A stretch of DNA of 64,000 nt from JADJLQ01 sp038251405 (GTDB lineage: Bacteria > Bacteroidota > Bacteroidia > Chitinophagales > Saprospiraceae): positions 62,001-126,000 of the forward strand of contig JBBSBH010000008.1 of NCBI GenBank assembly GCA_038251405.1, written 5' to 3'. The notes beneath the pieces are model-generated. The model did not search any database and was not told where the DNA came from. It saw only the letters and a program-made list of their open reading frames with translations. Numbering within the stretch: position 1 is the stretch's first letter; each line of letters opens with the position of its first letter. Shown here piece after piece: positions 36,702-45,408 of this stretch. Made by a program: the position numbers and the translations under genes.

Positions 36702-36956
36702 ATGGCAAATATCAAAGGTTCTAAAAAAAGAGCTGCATTGGCTGAAGTTCGTCGGGATGCAAATAGATTTAATAAAAAGACAGCCCGAACAGCAATTTCC
36801 CGGCTGCGAACTCTTACAGATAAAAAAGACGCAGAAGGTTTTTTGAAAAAAGTAAGCAGTTTAATAGATCGATTGGCTAAGAGAAATACCTGGCATAAAA
36901 ATAAAGCAGCAAACCTAAAGAGCAACCTTGCAAAGCATGTGAACAATTTGAAATAG
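36702..36956 (+). CDS. rpsT: 30S ribosomal protein S20
   Basis: An 84-residue, lysine- and arginine-rich ribosomal protein that binds 16S rRNA. The start MANIKGSKKRAALAEVRRDAN and the long helical hairpin ending HVNNLK match S20, and length is normal for Bacteroidota. It is a single-gene unit: its own -7 box upstream and a strong hairpin terminator 28 bases after the stop. A longer reverse-strand frame over the same bases is a shadow. Confidence 0.97.
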   Translation: MANIKGSKKRAALAEVRRDANRFNKKTARTAISRLRTLTDKKDAEGFLKKVSSLIDRLAKRNTWHKNKAANLKSNLAKHVNNLK

Positions 36957-36984
36957 ACATTGTTTTACTGACTTAAGATTATAC

Positions 36985-37016
36985 AAGGTGTATTGTTTGC
37001 TCAGTACACCTTTTTT
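36985..37016 (+). terminator. Rho-independent terminator after rpsT
   Basis: An eight-pair hairpin, AAGGTGTA with TACACCTT, has a 12-base loop and is followed by T residues (37011-37016). It is 28 bases beyond the rpsT stop and separates it from the downstream reductase. Confidence 0.85.
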
Positions 37017-37042
37017 ATTTTCAAAATGTTGAATCTGATTAA

Positions 37043-38107
37043 ATGAATATTTTTTTTCCAGCCAAAATAAAAGAGATAAAAAGATTGACTGATAATGCGG
37101 TCAATATTGAATTTGAAATACCAGCTGATATCAAATCAAGATTTGAATTTAAAGCTGGACAGTATATTGTAATAAGAATCCCTTCTTTAGATGCCGATCA
37201 ACACAGATCTTATTCTTTAAGTGCTTCTCCTGGTGAAGGAAAAATACAAATTGGTGTAAAAAGGCTCGAAGGTGGATTGGTGTCAGAATACTTGTGGTCC
37301 AAAGCCGAAAGTGGAGATCCTGTAGAGTTAATGGCTCCCCAAGGAAGTTTTTTTATTAGTGATCCGCAAAGCGTACATTCCATCGTTGCATTTGTTTCAG
37401 GAAGTGGCATCACACCGGTGATCTCCATCCTAAAAGATCATCTTTCGAGATCAAAGGAAAACGCAGCTACTTTATTTTATGGTAATAAGACATCTTCAGA
37501 GGCTATGTATGTTGCTGAACTTCAAGGGTTAATGGAAGCTCATATTGGAAGATTAGAGGTTATAAAAGTATTTAGTCAGCAACTTACTGGCCTTAAGGAT
37601 CTGGAAGGAAGAATCGATAAAGATAAATTGGATCGGTGGAAGACTTATATGTTCGACTTGAATCAAGTAGACAACTTTTTACTTTGTGGGCCAGGTACCA
37701 TGGTAGTAGAGTTGGAAAATGCATTTAAATCATACGGTGTGAAACAGGAGAAAATATTAACCGAATTATTTACCGCTCCTGTTGATAGTGCTATTCCAAA
37801 AGAAACCATTACTCCAATCGAAGATCAATATAGATTAGAATATAAAGTCAATGGAAAATGGTATGAAATAAATGTAAACTCTAACTCAGAAGTATTGGTA
37901 GATATTGGTCTGAATCAGGGACTAGACCTGCCTTATTCCTGTAAAAGTGGTGTGTGTAGTACTTGCCAGGCTAAACTAGTGAGCGGTACAGTGAAAATGG
38001 ACAATAATTACGTGCTTAGTGATAAGGAATTGGCACAGGGCTTTATTCTTACTTGTCAAAGCCATGCTACCAGCACCCATCTCAAAATAGATTACGATAT
38101 GAAATAG
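37043..38107 (+). CDS. FNR-type flavin reductase with C-terminal [2Fe-2S] ferredoxin domain
   Basis: A 354-residue PaaE/PaaK-like oxidoreductase. The FAD motif RSYSLS is at residues 55-60, with the NAD(P)-binding GSGITPVISIL and CGPGTMV (about 228-234). The C-terminal plant-type ferredoxin domain has cluster cysteines C300, C305, C308 and C338, all present. Such proteins pass electrons from NAD(P)H to a diiron or Rieske oxygenase or a fatty-acid desaturase. No phenylacetate genes are adjacent, so the partner is unknown. Its stop is 10 bases before the GH28 gene. Confidence 0.9.
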   Translation: MNIFFPAKIKEIKRLTDNAVNIEFEIPADIKSRFEFKAGQYIVIRIPSLDADQHRSYSLSASPGEGKIQIGVKRLEGGLVSEYLWSKAESGDPVELMAPQGSFFISDPQSVHSIVAFVSGSGITPVISILKDHLSRSKENAATLFYGNKTSSEAMYVAELQGLMEAHIGRLEVIKVFSQQLTGLKDLEGRIDKDKLDRWKTYMFDLNQVDNFLLCGPGTMVVELENAFKSYGVKQEKILTELFTAPVDSAIPKETITPIEDQYRLEYKVNGKWYEINVNSNSEVLVDIGLNQGLDLPYSCKSGVCSTCQAKLVSGTVKMDNNYVLSDKELAQGFILTCQSHATSTHLKIDYDMK

Positions 38108-38117
38108 ATTCAAATCA

Positions 38118-39434
38118 ATGTATAAAATTTTAAGCCTTCTAGTTGTCTGTTTTCAATCCATAAATAGCATTGCCCAAACAAATATATTCCCTGATGGCAC
38201 ACCCATGTCAGCTTGGTTCTCAGACACTTCTAAATTGAGAATGGAAAATTTGAAGAAAGCCTATATAATTACTGATTATGGAGTAAAAAAACATAGCAAG
38301 CAAGTACAAACTATCGCCATTCAAAAGGTCATTGATAAAGCTGCTGCCATGGGAGGCGGCCTAATTGTATTTCCAAAAGGAATGTATCTTTCCGGAGCAT
38401 TATTTTTCAAACCAGGAACACAGCTTTATGTATCCGAAGGAGCAGTTTTGAAGGGTTCGGATAAGATTTCAGATTATCCTTTTGGTCCATCACGGATGGA
38501 AGGACAAAATCTCGATTATTATTCAGCTTTAGTGAATGCATATGGAGTTGACAATTTTGCTATATTGGGAAATGGAACTATTGATGGTAATGGACTCAGA
38601 TATTGGAATGCATTTTGGCAAAGAAGAAAAGAAAACCCCGAATGCACCAATCTGGAAGTTTCAAGACCAAGGCTGGTATTTATAAGAGATTGTAATAATG
38701 TTCAATTACAGGATGTAAAATTGCAAAATTCCGGTTTTTGGACTAGCCATTATTACAAATGCAATCATATAAAAATTCTGGATGTAAAAATGATTTCGCC
38801 CTATGAGCCTGTGAAAGCGCCAAGTACTGATGCAATAGACTTAGATGTATGCTCAAACGTGCTTATTAGAGGATGTTATATGTCTGTAAATGACGATGCT
38901 GTCGCCCTGAAAGGAGGCAAAGGGCCTTGGGCGGATACAGATATAAACAATGGTGAAAACACCAATATCCTGATTGAAAATTGTGAGTTTGGCTTTTGTC
39001 ATTCAGCCCTTACTTTTGGGAGTGAGTCTATCCACAATAAAAATATCGTAATGCGGAATTGCCACATTAATGAAGCCAGACGATTGCTATGGTTAAAAAT
39101 GCGACCTGACACCCCTCAGCTCTATGAATTTATTTCTGTCGAAAATATCAGGGGCCAGGCGTATAGTATGATTTATGTAAAGCCCTGGACTCAGTTTTTC
39201 GATCTCAAGGGTAGAGCCGAAGTCCCTTTATCTTATAGTGACAATATCTCTATGAAGGATATTCAATTAACTTGTGATACATTTTTTGATATTGCTGTCT
39301 CAGAGCATGATAAACTATCCAACTTTACATTTGAAAACTTGAATATTCAGGCCAAGAATGCTACTTATGATAAAAGCATAGTGGATGGTATCCGTTTTAA
39401 TAATGTCATAGTAAATGGCAAAAGAATGGAGTAG
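38118..39434 (+). CDS. Secreted glycoside hydrolase family 28 (polygalacturonase-like)
   Basis: A 438-residue exported enzyme. The signal peptide MYKILSLLVVCFQSINSIAQ is cleaved after AQ. A right-handed parallel beta-helix follows, with GH28 landmarks: a substrate-lobe NSGFWTSHYYKC, the catalytic aspartates in SVNDDAVALKGG, a histidine-containing stretch CHSALTFGSES, and the arginine/lysine pair in WLKMRPDTP. Family members hydrolyse pectin or related alpha-linked galacturonides and rhamnogalacturonan. The usual RIK motif is WLKMR here, so the specificity may differ. No SusCD pair or other carbohydrate-utilisation genes flank it. Confidence 0.88.
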   Translation: MYKILSLLVVCFQSINSIAQTNIFPDGTPMSAWFSDTSKLRMENLKKAYIITDYGVKKHSKQVQTIAIQKVIDKAAAMGGGLIVFPKGMYLSGALFFKPGTQLYVSEGAVLKGSDKISDYPFGPSRMEGQNLDYYSALVNAYGVDNFAILGNGTIDGNGLRYWNAFWQRRKENPECTNLEVSRPRLVFIRDCNNVQLQDVKLQNSGFWTSHYYKCNHIKILDVKMISPYEPVKAPSTDAIDLDVCSNVLIRGCYMSVNDDAVALKGGKGPWADTDINNGENTNILIENCEFGFCHSALTFGSESIHNKNIVMRNCHINEARRLLWLKMRPDTPQLYEFISVENIRGQAYSMIYVKPWTQFFDLKGRAEVPLSYSDNISMKDIQLTCDTFFDIAVSEHDKLSNFTFENLNIQAKNATYDKSIVDGIRFNNVIVNGKRME

Positions 39435-39519
39435 ATATAATAATACGGCTTGATGAAATAAGAAGTTTGGCGAATGCTAACAATCTTATTAACTTTATTC
39501 AAAATATTCGTTTAAATCT

Positions 39520-40413
39520 ATGGCTTACTATGGGAATGACAATTCTGGAAATGGAAATGGGGGTAGATCCTCATTCCGATGGGGTGGTTTACTGATAGCA
39601 GCATTATTTGCAGGATATGCATTAATAAAATATTATTCAAGTACTCAGGTAAATGAGATTACAGGTGAAAAACAACACATTGGTACTATCACCAAAGAAC
39701 AGGAAATGGCACTTGGCATGGAAGGCGCACCTCACATGGCACAGCAATATGGAGGTCTGTATCCTGATGAAAGAACGCAATCTTTTGTAAAACAGGTAGG
39801 TCATAAAATTGTAGATAACTCCACTGCTCAGCAGGCCGGCTACCAATTTGATTTTTACTTATTAGCTGATCCTAATGTGATTAATGCTTTCGCACTACCG
39901 GGTGGACAGGTATTTATAACCCAGGCATTATTTTCTAAACTTGCCAATGAAGATCAACTAGCAGGAATTTTTGGCCATGAAATCGGCCATGTGATAGCCA
40001 GGCATGGAGCTGTAAGGATGGCAAAAGATGAATTAACTCAAGGGCTCACCGGGGCAGCAGTGATTGCTGCTGGTGATTACAATTCCTCGCAGGGAATACA
40101 GATGATTGCCAATATGATAGGCCTCAAATATGGTCGTGACCAGGAATTGCAATCTGATGATCTGGGTGTTAGATTTATGTACGAAGCGGGCTACGATCCT
40201 CGCGCCATGATACAAGTAATGGAAATCCTAAAAGCGGCTGGAGGACCAAACAGGCAGCCCGAATTTCAAAGCACTCACCCCGATCCGGAAAATAGAATAG
40301 AAAAGATTCAAGCTGCAATCGAAAAATATACTCAGGGGAAAAGATTAGACCAGGGTAGTAATAGTGGAAATGTAACCCCAGCTCTAAAGTTGAAGGATCC
40401 TAATTTTAAGTAG
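39520..40413 (+). CDS. M48 family zinc metallopeptidase
   Basis: A 297-residue peptidase. A glycine/asparagine-rich N-terminus is followed by one membrane helix (GGLLIAALFAGYALIKYY, about residues 22-39), so the enzyme is anchored with the catalytic domain outside. The HEXXH site is H153, E154, H157 (FGHEIGHVIARHGA), the third ligand is the glutamate in GRDQELQSDDLGVRFM, and the C-terminal STHPDPENRIEKIQ motif is the M48 substrate-loop. It resembles BepA/LoiP-type enzymes that control outer-membrane protein quality. Its position is unlinked to known partners. Confidence 0.92.
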   Translation: MAYYGNDNSGNGNGGRSSFRWGGLLIAALFAGYALIKYYSSTQVNEITGEKQHIGTITKEQEMALGMEGAPHMAQQYGGLYPDERTQSFVKQVGHKIVDNSTAQQAGYQFDFYLLADPNVINAFALPGGQVFITQALFSKLANEDQLAGIFGHEIGHVIARHGAVRMAKDELTQGLTGAAVIAAGDYNSSQGIQMIANMIGLKYGRDQELQSDDLGVRFMYEAGYDPRAMIQVMEILKAAGGPNRQPEFQSTHPDPENRIEKIQAAIEKYTQGKRLDQGSNSGNVTPALKLKDPNFK

Positions 40414-40462
40414 TAGACTTGATTGTATAGTTTTGAAAGAGGAAATTTATTAATTCTCATCT

Positions 40463-40963
40463 TTGATCCGAACTCAACTTACATTATTTGTTAATAAAAA
40501 CGATTCATCCGAAATCGAAAAGGTCAGGCAGAAGTATAACCCAATACAATATGGGTTAATTGATAGCCATGTAACCTTATGCCGGGAAAATGAAATTGAA
40601 AACCTACCCCAGGTCATTCGTAATTTACTGAATCTCAATATTGCTAATATTTCAATAGAATTTGGGCAGGTAAGAAGATTTCATTTTGATCAGGGAGTTC
40701 TACTTCCTTCTTTGGGGCAAAATCATGACTTCCAAATGTTACGAACATTAGTGTTAAAAAACATTATTGATAATCCTTCAAGCATGGAAGCACACATTAC
40801 ATTGATGCATCCCAGAAATTCTGAATGTAATGAGGAAATATTCAGAGAAATCAGAAAAAATACATTTCCAGAAAGCATTCTATTTCAAACTATTGCACTC
40901 ATTCAACAGGAAAATGGGGGAGTATGGAAATCAGTTGAATCATTTCAGATTTCAAAATACTAG
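40463..40963 (+). CDS. 2H phosphoesterase (2'-5' RNA ligase-like)
   Basis: A 166-residue protein with two HxT motifs: H36-T38 (DSHVTLCRE) and H111-T113 (EAHITLMHPRN), the signature of the 2H superfamily that hydrolyses cyclic phosphates or ligates RNA ends. Start is TTG at 40463: an in-frame stop at 40451 and absence of ATG nearby leave no better choice. The gene ends where the convergent mltG gene ends, with no spacer. The natural substrate is unknown. Confidence 0.85.
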   Translation: MIRTQLTLFVNKNDSSEIEKVRQKYNPIQYGLIDSHVTLCRENEIENLPQVIRNLLNLNIANISIEFGQVRRFHFDQGVLLPSLGQNHDFQMLRTLVLKNIIDNPSSMEAHITLMHPRNSECNEEIFREIRKNTFPESILFQTIALIQQENGGVWKSVESFQISKY

Positions 40964-41998
40964 TTACTTTATTTTCTCTGCATTCATCCAGTCATGGAAT
41001 TTTCGTGCATTCGCACTATGCTGAGCAGAGGTTGCAGCAAAATTATGCTCTCCTGTATATCCGGGTTTTACACAGAAAAAAATAAAGTCTGTCTCAGGAG
41101 CATTGAGAACTGCATCTATACTTTCTATGGATGCTATCGATATAGGTCCCGGAGGCAATCCATCATTTAAATAAGTATTATAAGGTGACTTAAAAGTAAG
41201 ATCCGAAAACAATACGCGTTGGATTGAAAATGCTTTTTTAGCAAACACCACAGTAGGATCAGCCTGAAGCCGCATACCTTTTGTTAATCGATTGAGATAT
41301 ACACTGGCTATTGTAGGTTTCTCCGGAGCATGATTAGTTTCTTTTTCTACTATGCTGGCCATTGTATATACTTCGTCAGGAGTTAGACCCTTGGTTCTTG
41401 CCTTGCTCAGTCGATTATTTTTTGTCCAAAATTTATCTGCCTCTTGTTTCATTTTCAGTAGGAAATTCTTGGCCGATATATTCCAATAAACTTCATAGGT
41501 ATTGGGAATGAAAATACACATCGCATTGTCTTTTGTGCGATTGATAGATCTTAGAAATGTTTCACTATACAAAGTATCTAAAAGTTCGGCTGTATTGGGC
41601 TCTATATCATCATCTGCCTTTTGAATAATTTCATCAGGGGTGCGGCCTTCGTATATAACTACTTTTACCGGGGTTTGATTACCACTACGCAATTGCCTTA
41701 CCAATAATATATTAGACATACCAGCATGAAGTAAATATCTCCCCGGTCTGACAGATTTATCATTGTATTGCATTTTGTTAGCAAGCCAGCGGAAGCTTTT
41801 CTCTTTTATTAGTTGTTTGTTTTGCTTTAGTTGGAATACTACATCTTCAAAAGTAGATCCCGTTTTAATCTTAAGCTCCTGATTAGAAAGTTTGGCATTT
41901 ATTACTGGTTCATATATCTGATCATAATAATAGTAGAATACTGAACCTCCCAGGATCAACACGATAATGAGAATAAGAAGGATAGACTTTTTCATCAT
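40964..41998 (-). CDS. mltG: Endolytic murein transglycosylase MltG
   Basis: A 344-residue YceG-family enzyme. One N-terminal membrane helix (residues 4-22) anchors it; a LysM-like subdomain precedes the catalytic domain. Catalytic glutamate E218 is in the ASIVEKETN motif, followed by IASVYLNRLTKGMRLQADPTV and the C-terminal STYNTY-like loop (SPYNTYLNDGLPPGPI). It cleaves nascent glycan strands to end peptidoglycan polymerisation. Its ATG overlaps the panB stop by one base (TAATG), so it is translated with panB, an odd functional pairing. A second ATG three bases later is an equivalent start. Confidence 0.95.
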   Translation of the reverse strand: MMKKSILLILIIVLILGGSVFYYYYDQIYEPVINAKLSNQELKIKTGSTFEDVVFQLKQNKQLIKEKSFRWLANKMQYNDKSVRPGRYLLHAGMSNILLVRQLRSGNQTPVKVVIYEGRTPDEIIQKADDDIEPNTAELLDTLYSETFLRSINRTKDNAMCIFIPNTYEVYWNISAKNFLLKMKQEADKFWTKNNRLSKARTKGLTPDEVYTMASIVEKETNHAPEKPTIASVYLNRLTKGMRLQADPTVVFAKKAFSIQRVLFSDLTFKSPYNTYLNDGLPPGPISIASIESIDAVLNAPETDFIFFCVKPGYTGEHNFAATSAQHSANARKFHDWMNAEKIK

Positions 41999-42813
41999 TA
42001 ATATTGTTCTTGCTCATTAGGAAAAGAAGAGGACTTCACATCGGCAATGTAATGCTCCGTAGCCTCCAAAATAGTTTGATATAGGTCGGCATACCTTCTT
42101 AAAAATCTGGGCGAAAAACCCTTATTAATCCCCAACATATCATGGGACACCAATACCTGACCATCGGTATACATTCCCGCACCTATACCAATAGTGGGAA
42201 TATCAATGCTTTCAGATACTTCTTTGGCCAGTGAGGCAGGAATTTTTTCCAATACCAAGCCAAAACAACCAGTCTTATCCAACAATTTTGCATCGGCTTT
42301 TAATTTAGTAGCTTCGGCTTCTTCTTTGGCACGGACAGTATAAGTACCAAATTTATATATAGACTGAGGAGTCAAACCAAGATGACCCATTACAGGGATC
42401 CCCGCACTTAATATTCTCTTGATACTATCTTCTATTTCCAGACCGCCTTCTAGTTTTACACCATGAGCACCAGCCTCTTTCATAATGCGAATAGCACTTT
42501 CTAAAGCAAGTTTTGAGTTTCCCTGATATGTTCCGAATGGAAGGTCTACTACTACAAAAGCTCTGTTAACCGCTCTGATTACAGATGCCGCATGATAAAT
42601 CATTTGATCCAATGTAATAGGAAGGGTGGTCTCATGACCTGCCATCACATTAGATGCAGAGTCTCCCACCAGGATAATATCCATACCTGCCGCATCGTAT
42701 ATTTTGGCCATAGAAAAATCATAAGCAGTCAACATGGCTATTTTTTGCTTTTGGGATTTCATTTCCAAAAGGACCTGGGTAGTAATCCGCTTTACTTCTT
42801 TATGTACTGACAT
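41998..42813 (-). CDS. panB: 3-methyl-2-oxobutanoate hydroxymethyltransferase
   Basis: A 271-residue TIM-barrel enzyme that adds a one-carbon unit from methylenetetrahydrofolate to 2-oxoisovalerate, making ketopantoate for pantothenate and CoA. Visible sites: magnesium aspartates in ILVGDSASNVMAGH and FVVVDLPFGTYQ, the substrate lysine region GVKLEGG, and PVMGHLGLTPQS. It uses the product of the ilvDBNC pathway earlier in the window. panC/panD are not adjacent. It is upstream of mltG with a one-base overlap. Confidence 0.95.
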   Translation of the reverse strand: MSVHKEVKRITTQVLLEMKSQKQKIAMLTAYDFSMAKIYDAAGMDIILVGDSASNVMAGHETTLPITLDQMIYHAASVIRAVNRAFVVVDLPFGTYQGNSKLALESAIRIMKEAGAHGVKLEGGLEIEDSIKRILSAGIPVMGHLGLTPQSIYKFGTYTVRAKEEAEATKLKADAKLLDKTGCFGLVLEKIPASLAKEVSESIDIPTIGIGAGMYTDGQVLVSHDMLGINKGFSPRFLRRYADLYQTILEATEHYIADVKSSSFPNEQEQY

Positions 42814-42921
42814 GGGTTAATTCTAGTTTCTAATAAATCGAAAAGTAAGGATGATTTTTTAGACTAAAAAAATTTCAAATTAAATCTCTGGTTTTGAGCC
42901 ACTAAAGCATAATTATTTCTT

Positions 42922-42929
42922 TAATTTTG
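42922..42929 (+). promoter_or_regulatory. Candidate -7 box for thyA
   Basis: TAATTTTG matches TAnnTTTG but ends only four bases before the thyA ATG at 42934. Transcription would start at or just after the start codon, giving a near-leaderless message. A TTTG at 42893-42896 is 25 bases upstream, wider than usual. Confidence 0.35.
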
Positions 42930-42933
42930 TGTC

Positions 42934-43728
42934 ATGCAAGTATATCTTGAGCTTTTAGAGAAAATCTTACAGGAAGGTTCTGACAAAAATGATCGCACCG
43001 GCATCGGCACGAGAAGCATATTTGGTCACCAAATGAGATTTGCTTTGAAAGTTGGGTTTCCACTGCTTACTACCAAGAAGCTGCATATAAAATCTATCAT
43101 TTACGAATTGCTTTGGTTTTTAAAAGGAGACACTAATACCCAATACTTAAAAGATCATGGGGTGCGTATTTGGGACGAATGGGCAGATGAAAATGGAGAC
43201 CTGGGGCCAGTATACGGAAAACAATGGCGCTCATGGCCAAAACCTAATGGTGAATCTATTGACCAGATATCACAAGTGGTACATACTATTAAAAACAATC
43301 CTGACTCCAGGAGAATAATTGTGAGCGCCTGGAATGTTGCCGAATTAGAGTCTATGGCATTGTGCCCCTGTCATTGTTTGTTTCAATTTTATGTGGCTGA
43401 AGGGAAATTATCCTGCCAATTGTACCAACGATCCGCTGATGTTTTTCTCGGGGTGCCCTTTAACATTGCTTCTTATGCATTATTGACTCATATGGTTGCC
43501 CAGGTTTGTGGACTTGAAGTAGGCGACTTTGTTCATAGTTTTGGCGATGTCCATTTATATAATAACCATTTTGATCAAGCTCGGGAGCAACTAAACAGAA
43601 AACCTAAATCCCTTCCTCAATTGAAGATCAATTCAGATGTAAGAAACATTTTTGATTTTAAATTTGAAGACTTTGAAATCCTAAATTATGACCCTTACCC
43701 AATTATCAAAGCATCAGTAGCTGTTTAA
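42934..43728 (+). CDS. thyA: Thymidylate synthase
   Basis: A 264-residue folate-dependent enzyme that methylates dUMP to dTMP. The catalytic cysteine is C146 in LCPCHCLFQF; other invariant blocks are DRTGIGTRSIFGHQMRF, GPVYGKQWRSWP, and DVFLGVPFNIASYALL with the active-site asparagine, and HSFGDVHLYNNH. Length is like E. coli ThyA. No dihydrofolate reductase gene follows, which in many Bacteroidota is adjacent. Confidence 0.97.
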   Translation: MQVYLELLEKILQEGSDKNDRTGIGTRSIFGHQMRFALKVGFPLLTTKKLHIKSIIYELLWFLKGDTNTQYLKDHGVRIWDEWADENGDLGPVYGKQWRSWPKPNGESIDQISQVVHTIKNNPDSRRIIVSAWNVAELESMALCPCHCLFQFYVAEGKLSCQLYQRSADVFLGVPFNIASYALLTHMVAQVCGLEVGDFVHSFGDVHLYNNHFDQAREQLNRKPKSLPQLKINSDVRNIFDFKFEDFEILNYDPYPIIKASVAV

Positions 43729-43820
43729 GATAGTATTATACTGATAATCAGGTATCTAATTTATATTTAACTAAATTGATCTTTCATGATAATTACATGT
43801 TATTCTGTTCTGAAATATCT

Positions 43821-43841
43821 TATTTAGACATTATCTAAATA
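43821..43841. repeat. Perfect inverted repeat upstream of the respiratory operon
   Basis: TATTTAGA, five bases (CATTA), TCTAAATA: eight-pair dyad symmetry. It ends 43 bases upstream of the candidate -7 box of the act operon and lacks a T-run, so it looks more like an operator than a terminator for thyA. The binding protein is unknown. Confidence 0.45.
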
Positions 43842-43884
43842 CAAAAAAGGTATAGACTAATTTAATAAATCCATAACCATTTTC

Positions 43885-43892
43885 TATTTTTG
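43885..43892 (+). promoter_or_regulatory. Candidate -7 box of the act/cta respiratory operon
   Basis: TATTTTTG followed by C, matching TAnnTTTG, 46 bases before the actA ATG. No -33 TTG is seen at normal spacing, which may mean activator dependence; a perfect inverted repeat lies upstream at 43821-43841. Confidence 0.45.
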
Positions 43893-43938
43893 CATTGCTG
43901 TTCACTAAGATAAGCTTAATATTTTAATATAAGTTTTC

Positions 43939-45354
43939 ATGATATGTAAAATATTCAGATTTAGCAATTTGTTATTGGTTGTTTTGCTATCTCTCCCTAC
44001 ACTGATAAATGCTCAGGGAAACCCGGATGAAGGAAAGGTTCTTTTTGCGAATAATTGTGCTGCCTGCCATGCAAAAGATATGAAAACCAAAGCTACAGGT
44101 CCTGCGCTGGCGGGGGCTGAAGAGCGATGGGGTAGTGATGAAGATATGTATGCCTGGATAAGAAATTCACAAGCTGTGATTGCAAAAGGCCAACCACATG
44201 CGGTCGAATTGTGGAAAACCTGGGGTCCAACGGTGATGACGGCTTTTCCAAATCTTACAGACGGTCAGATTCAATCTTTATTAGCATATGTCAATGGGAT
44301 GGCGGCAGGTACATATGGTAAGCCTGTAGGAGCGCCCGTAGTAGCGGCAACAAATGTGGAAAAGAAACCAACAGGAATAAGTTGGGTATGGTGGGTATTG
44401 CTCGGAGTTTTGGCATTAATGGCCGCAATTTTAAATCGACTTATTAGTGGCTTAAACAGATTGAGTAAAATTCAAACGGGAGAAACGATTACTGAGCCAA
44501 GGAGCTTGTGGGAGTTTTTGACTGGCAAAGGAATGATTACAACATTGATCATCTTAGGTGTTATTTTAGCTGGCTATACCACTGTTAAAAACGGAATAGG
44601 ATTTGGTCGTCAACAAAATTATCAACCAGATCAACCAATCAAATTTTCACATGCTACCCATGCTGGATTAAATAAAATTGATTGTCAGTTTTGCCATGAT
44701 GGTGCCAGAAGATCAAAGCACTCTGTGATACCTGCGATGAATACTTGTATGAATTGTCACAAGGCTATTGTAAAAGGATCTACGTACGGTACAGCTGAAA
44801 TCAGTAAAATATATGCTTCCATTGGATTCAATCCAAATACAAATACTTATATACCGGATTATGATAATATGCCTGAGAAGGATATTGAGGTTATTTTCAA
44901 AAAATGGATTGGAGATAACTACTTGGCTGATAAAAGCTTAAAATCAATTGATCGGGATGGCGAAAGGTTAATGGATGATCAATGGAAGGGAATTAAGACT
45001 AGCCTTACGAGTGATACAAAACCAAAGATTCAAGGTGCCGTAGAATGGATTAGAATCCATAATTTGCCAGATCATGTATACTTTAATCACTCCCAGCATG
45101 TAACAGTGGGAGGCATAGAATGTCAACAATGCCATGGAAAGGTAGAGAATATGGAAGTGGTTCGACAATATGCTACTTTATCAATGGGCTGGTGTATCAA
45201 TTGTCACCGGGAGACCGAGGTAAAAAGTTTTTCATCAAATGAGTATTATTTAAATCAATTTGAAAAATATCATCAGGCGCTAAAAGATGGATCTAAAAAG
45301 AAAGTAACCGTGGAGGATATTGGAGGATTAGAGTGTCAGAAATGTCACTATTGA
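43939..45354 (+). CDS. actA: Alternative complex III multihaem cytochrome c subunit ActA, with extra N-terminal cytochrome c domain
   Basis: A 471-residue c-type cytochrome. A signal peptide (to about residue 25, INAQ) is followed by a class I cytochrome c domain with CAACH at 40-44, then two membrane segments (about 147-170 and 191-210) and a multihaem domain with CQFCH, CMNCH, CQQCH, CINCH and CQKCH near the C-terminus. That makes six CXXCH sites; ActA of the studied complexes is described as pentahaem, so the N-terminal domain is probably an added one that might donate to or receive electrons from the oxidase. First gene of the operon. Confidence 0.92.
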   Translation: MICKIFRFSNLLLVVLLSLPTLINAQGNPDEGKVLFANNCAACHAKDMKTKATGPALAGAEERWGSDEDMYAWIRNSQAVIAKGQPHAVELWKTWGPTVMTAFPNLTDGQIQSLLAYVNGMAAGTYGKPVGAPVVAATNVEKKPTGISWVWWVLLGVLALMAAILNRLISGLNRLSKIQTGETITEPRSLWEFLTGKGMITTLIILGVILAGYTTVKNGIGFGRQQNYQPDQPIKFSHATHAGLNKIDCQFCHDGARRSKHSVIPAMNTCMNCHKAIVKGSTYGTAEISKIYASIGFNPNTNTYIPDYDNMPEKDIEVIFKKWIGDNYLADKSLKSIDRDGERLMDDQWKGIKTSLTSDTKPKIQGAVEWIRIHNLPDHVYFNHSQHVTVGGIECQQCHGKVENMEVVRQYATLSMGWCINCHRETEVKSFSSNEYYLNQFEKYHQALKDGSKKKVTVEDIGGLECQKCHY

Positions 45355-45408
45355 TATTAATATAAAATTGTAACAAAATAGTTATAAAATTAAGTGAATC
45401 AATTTAAT

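Noticed and set aside
36692..36946. 84-residue reverse-strand frame over rpsT
   Set aside because: It mirrors the S20 gene, whose sequence, promoter and terminator are clear.
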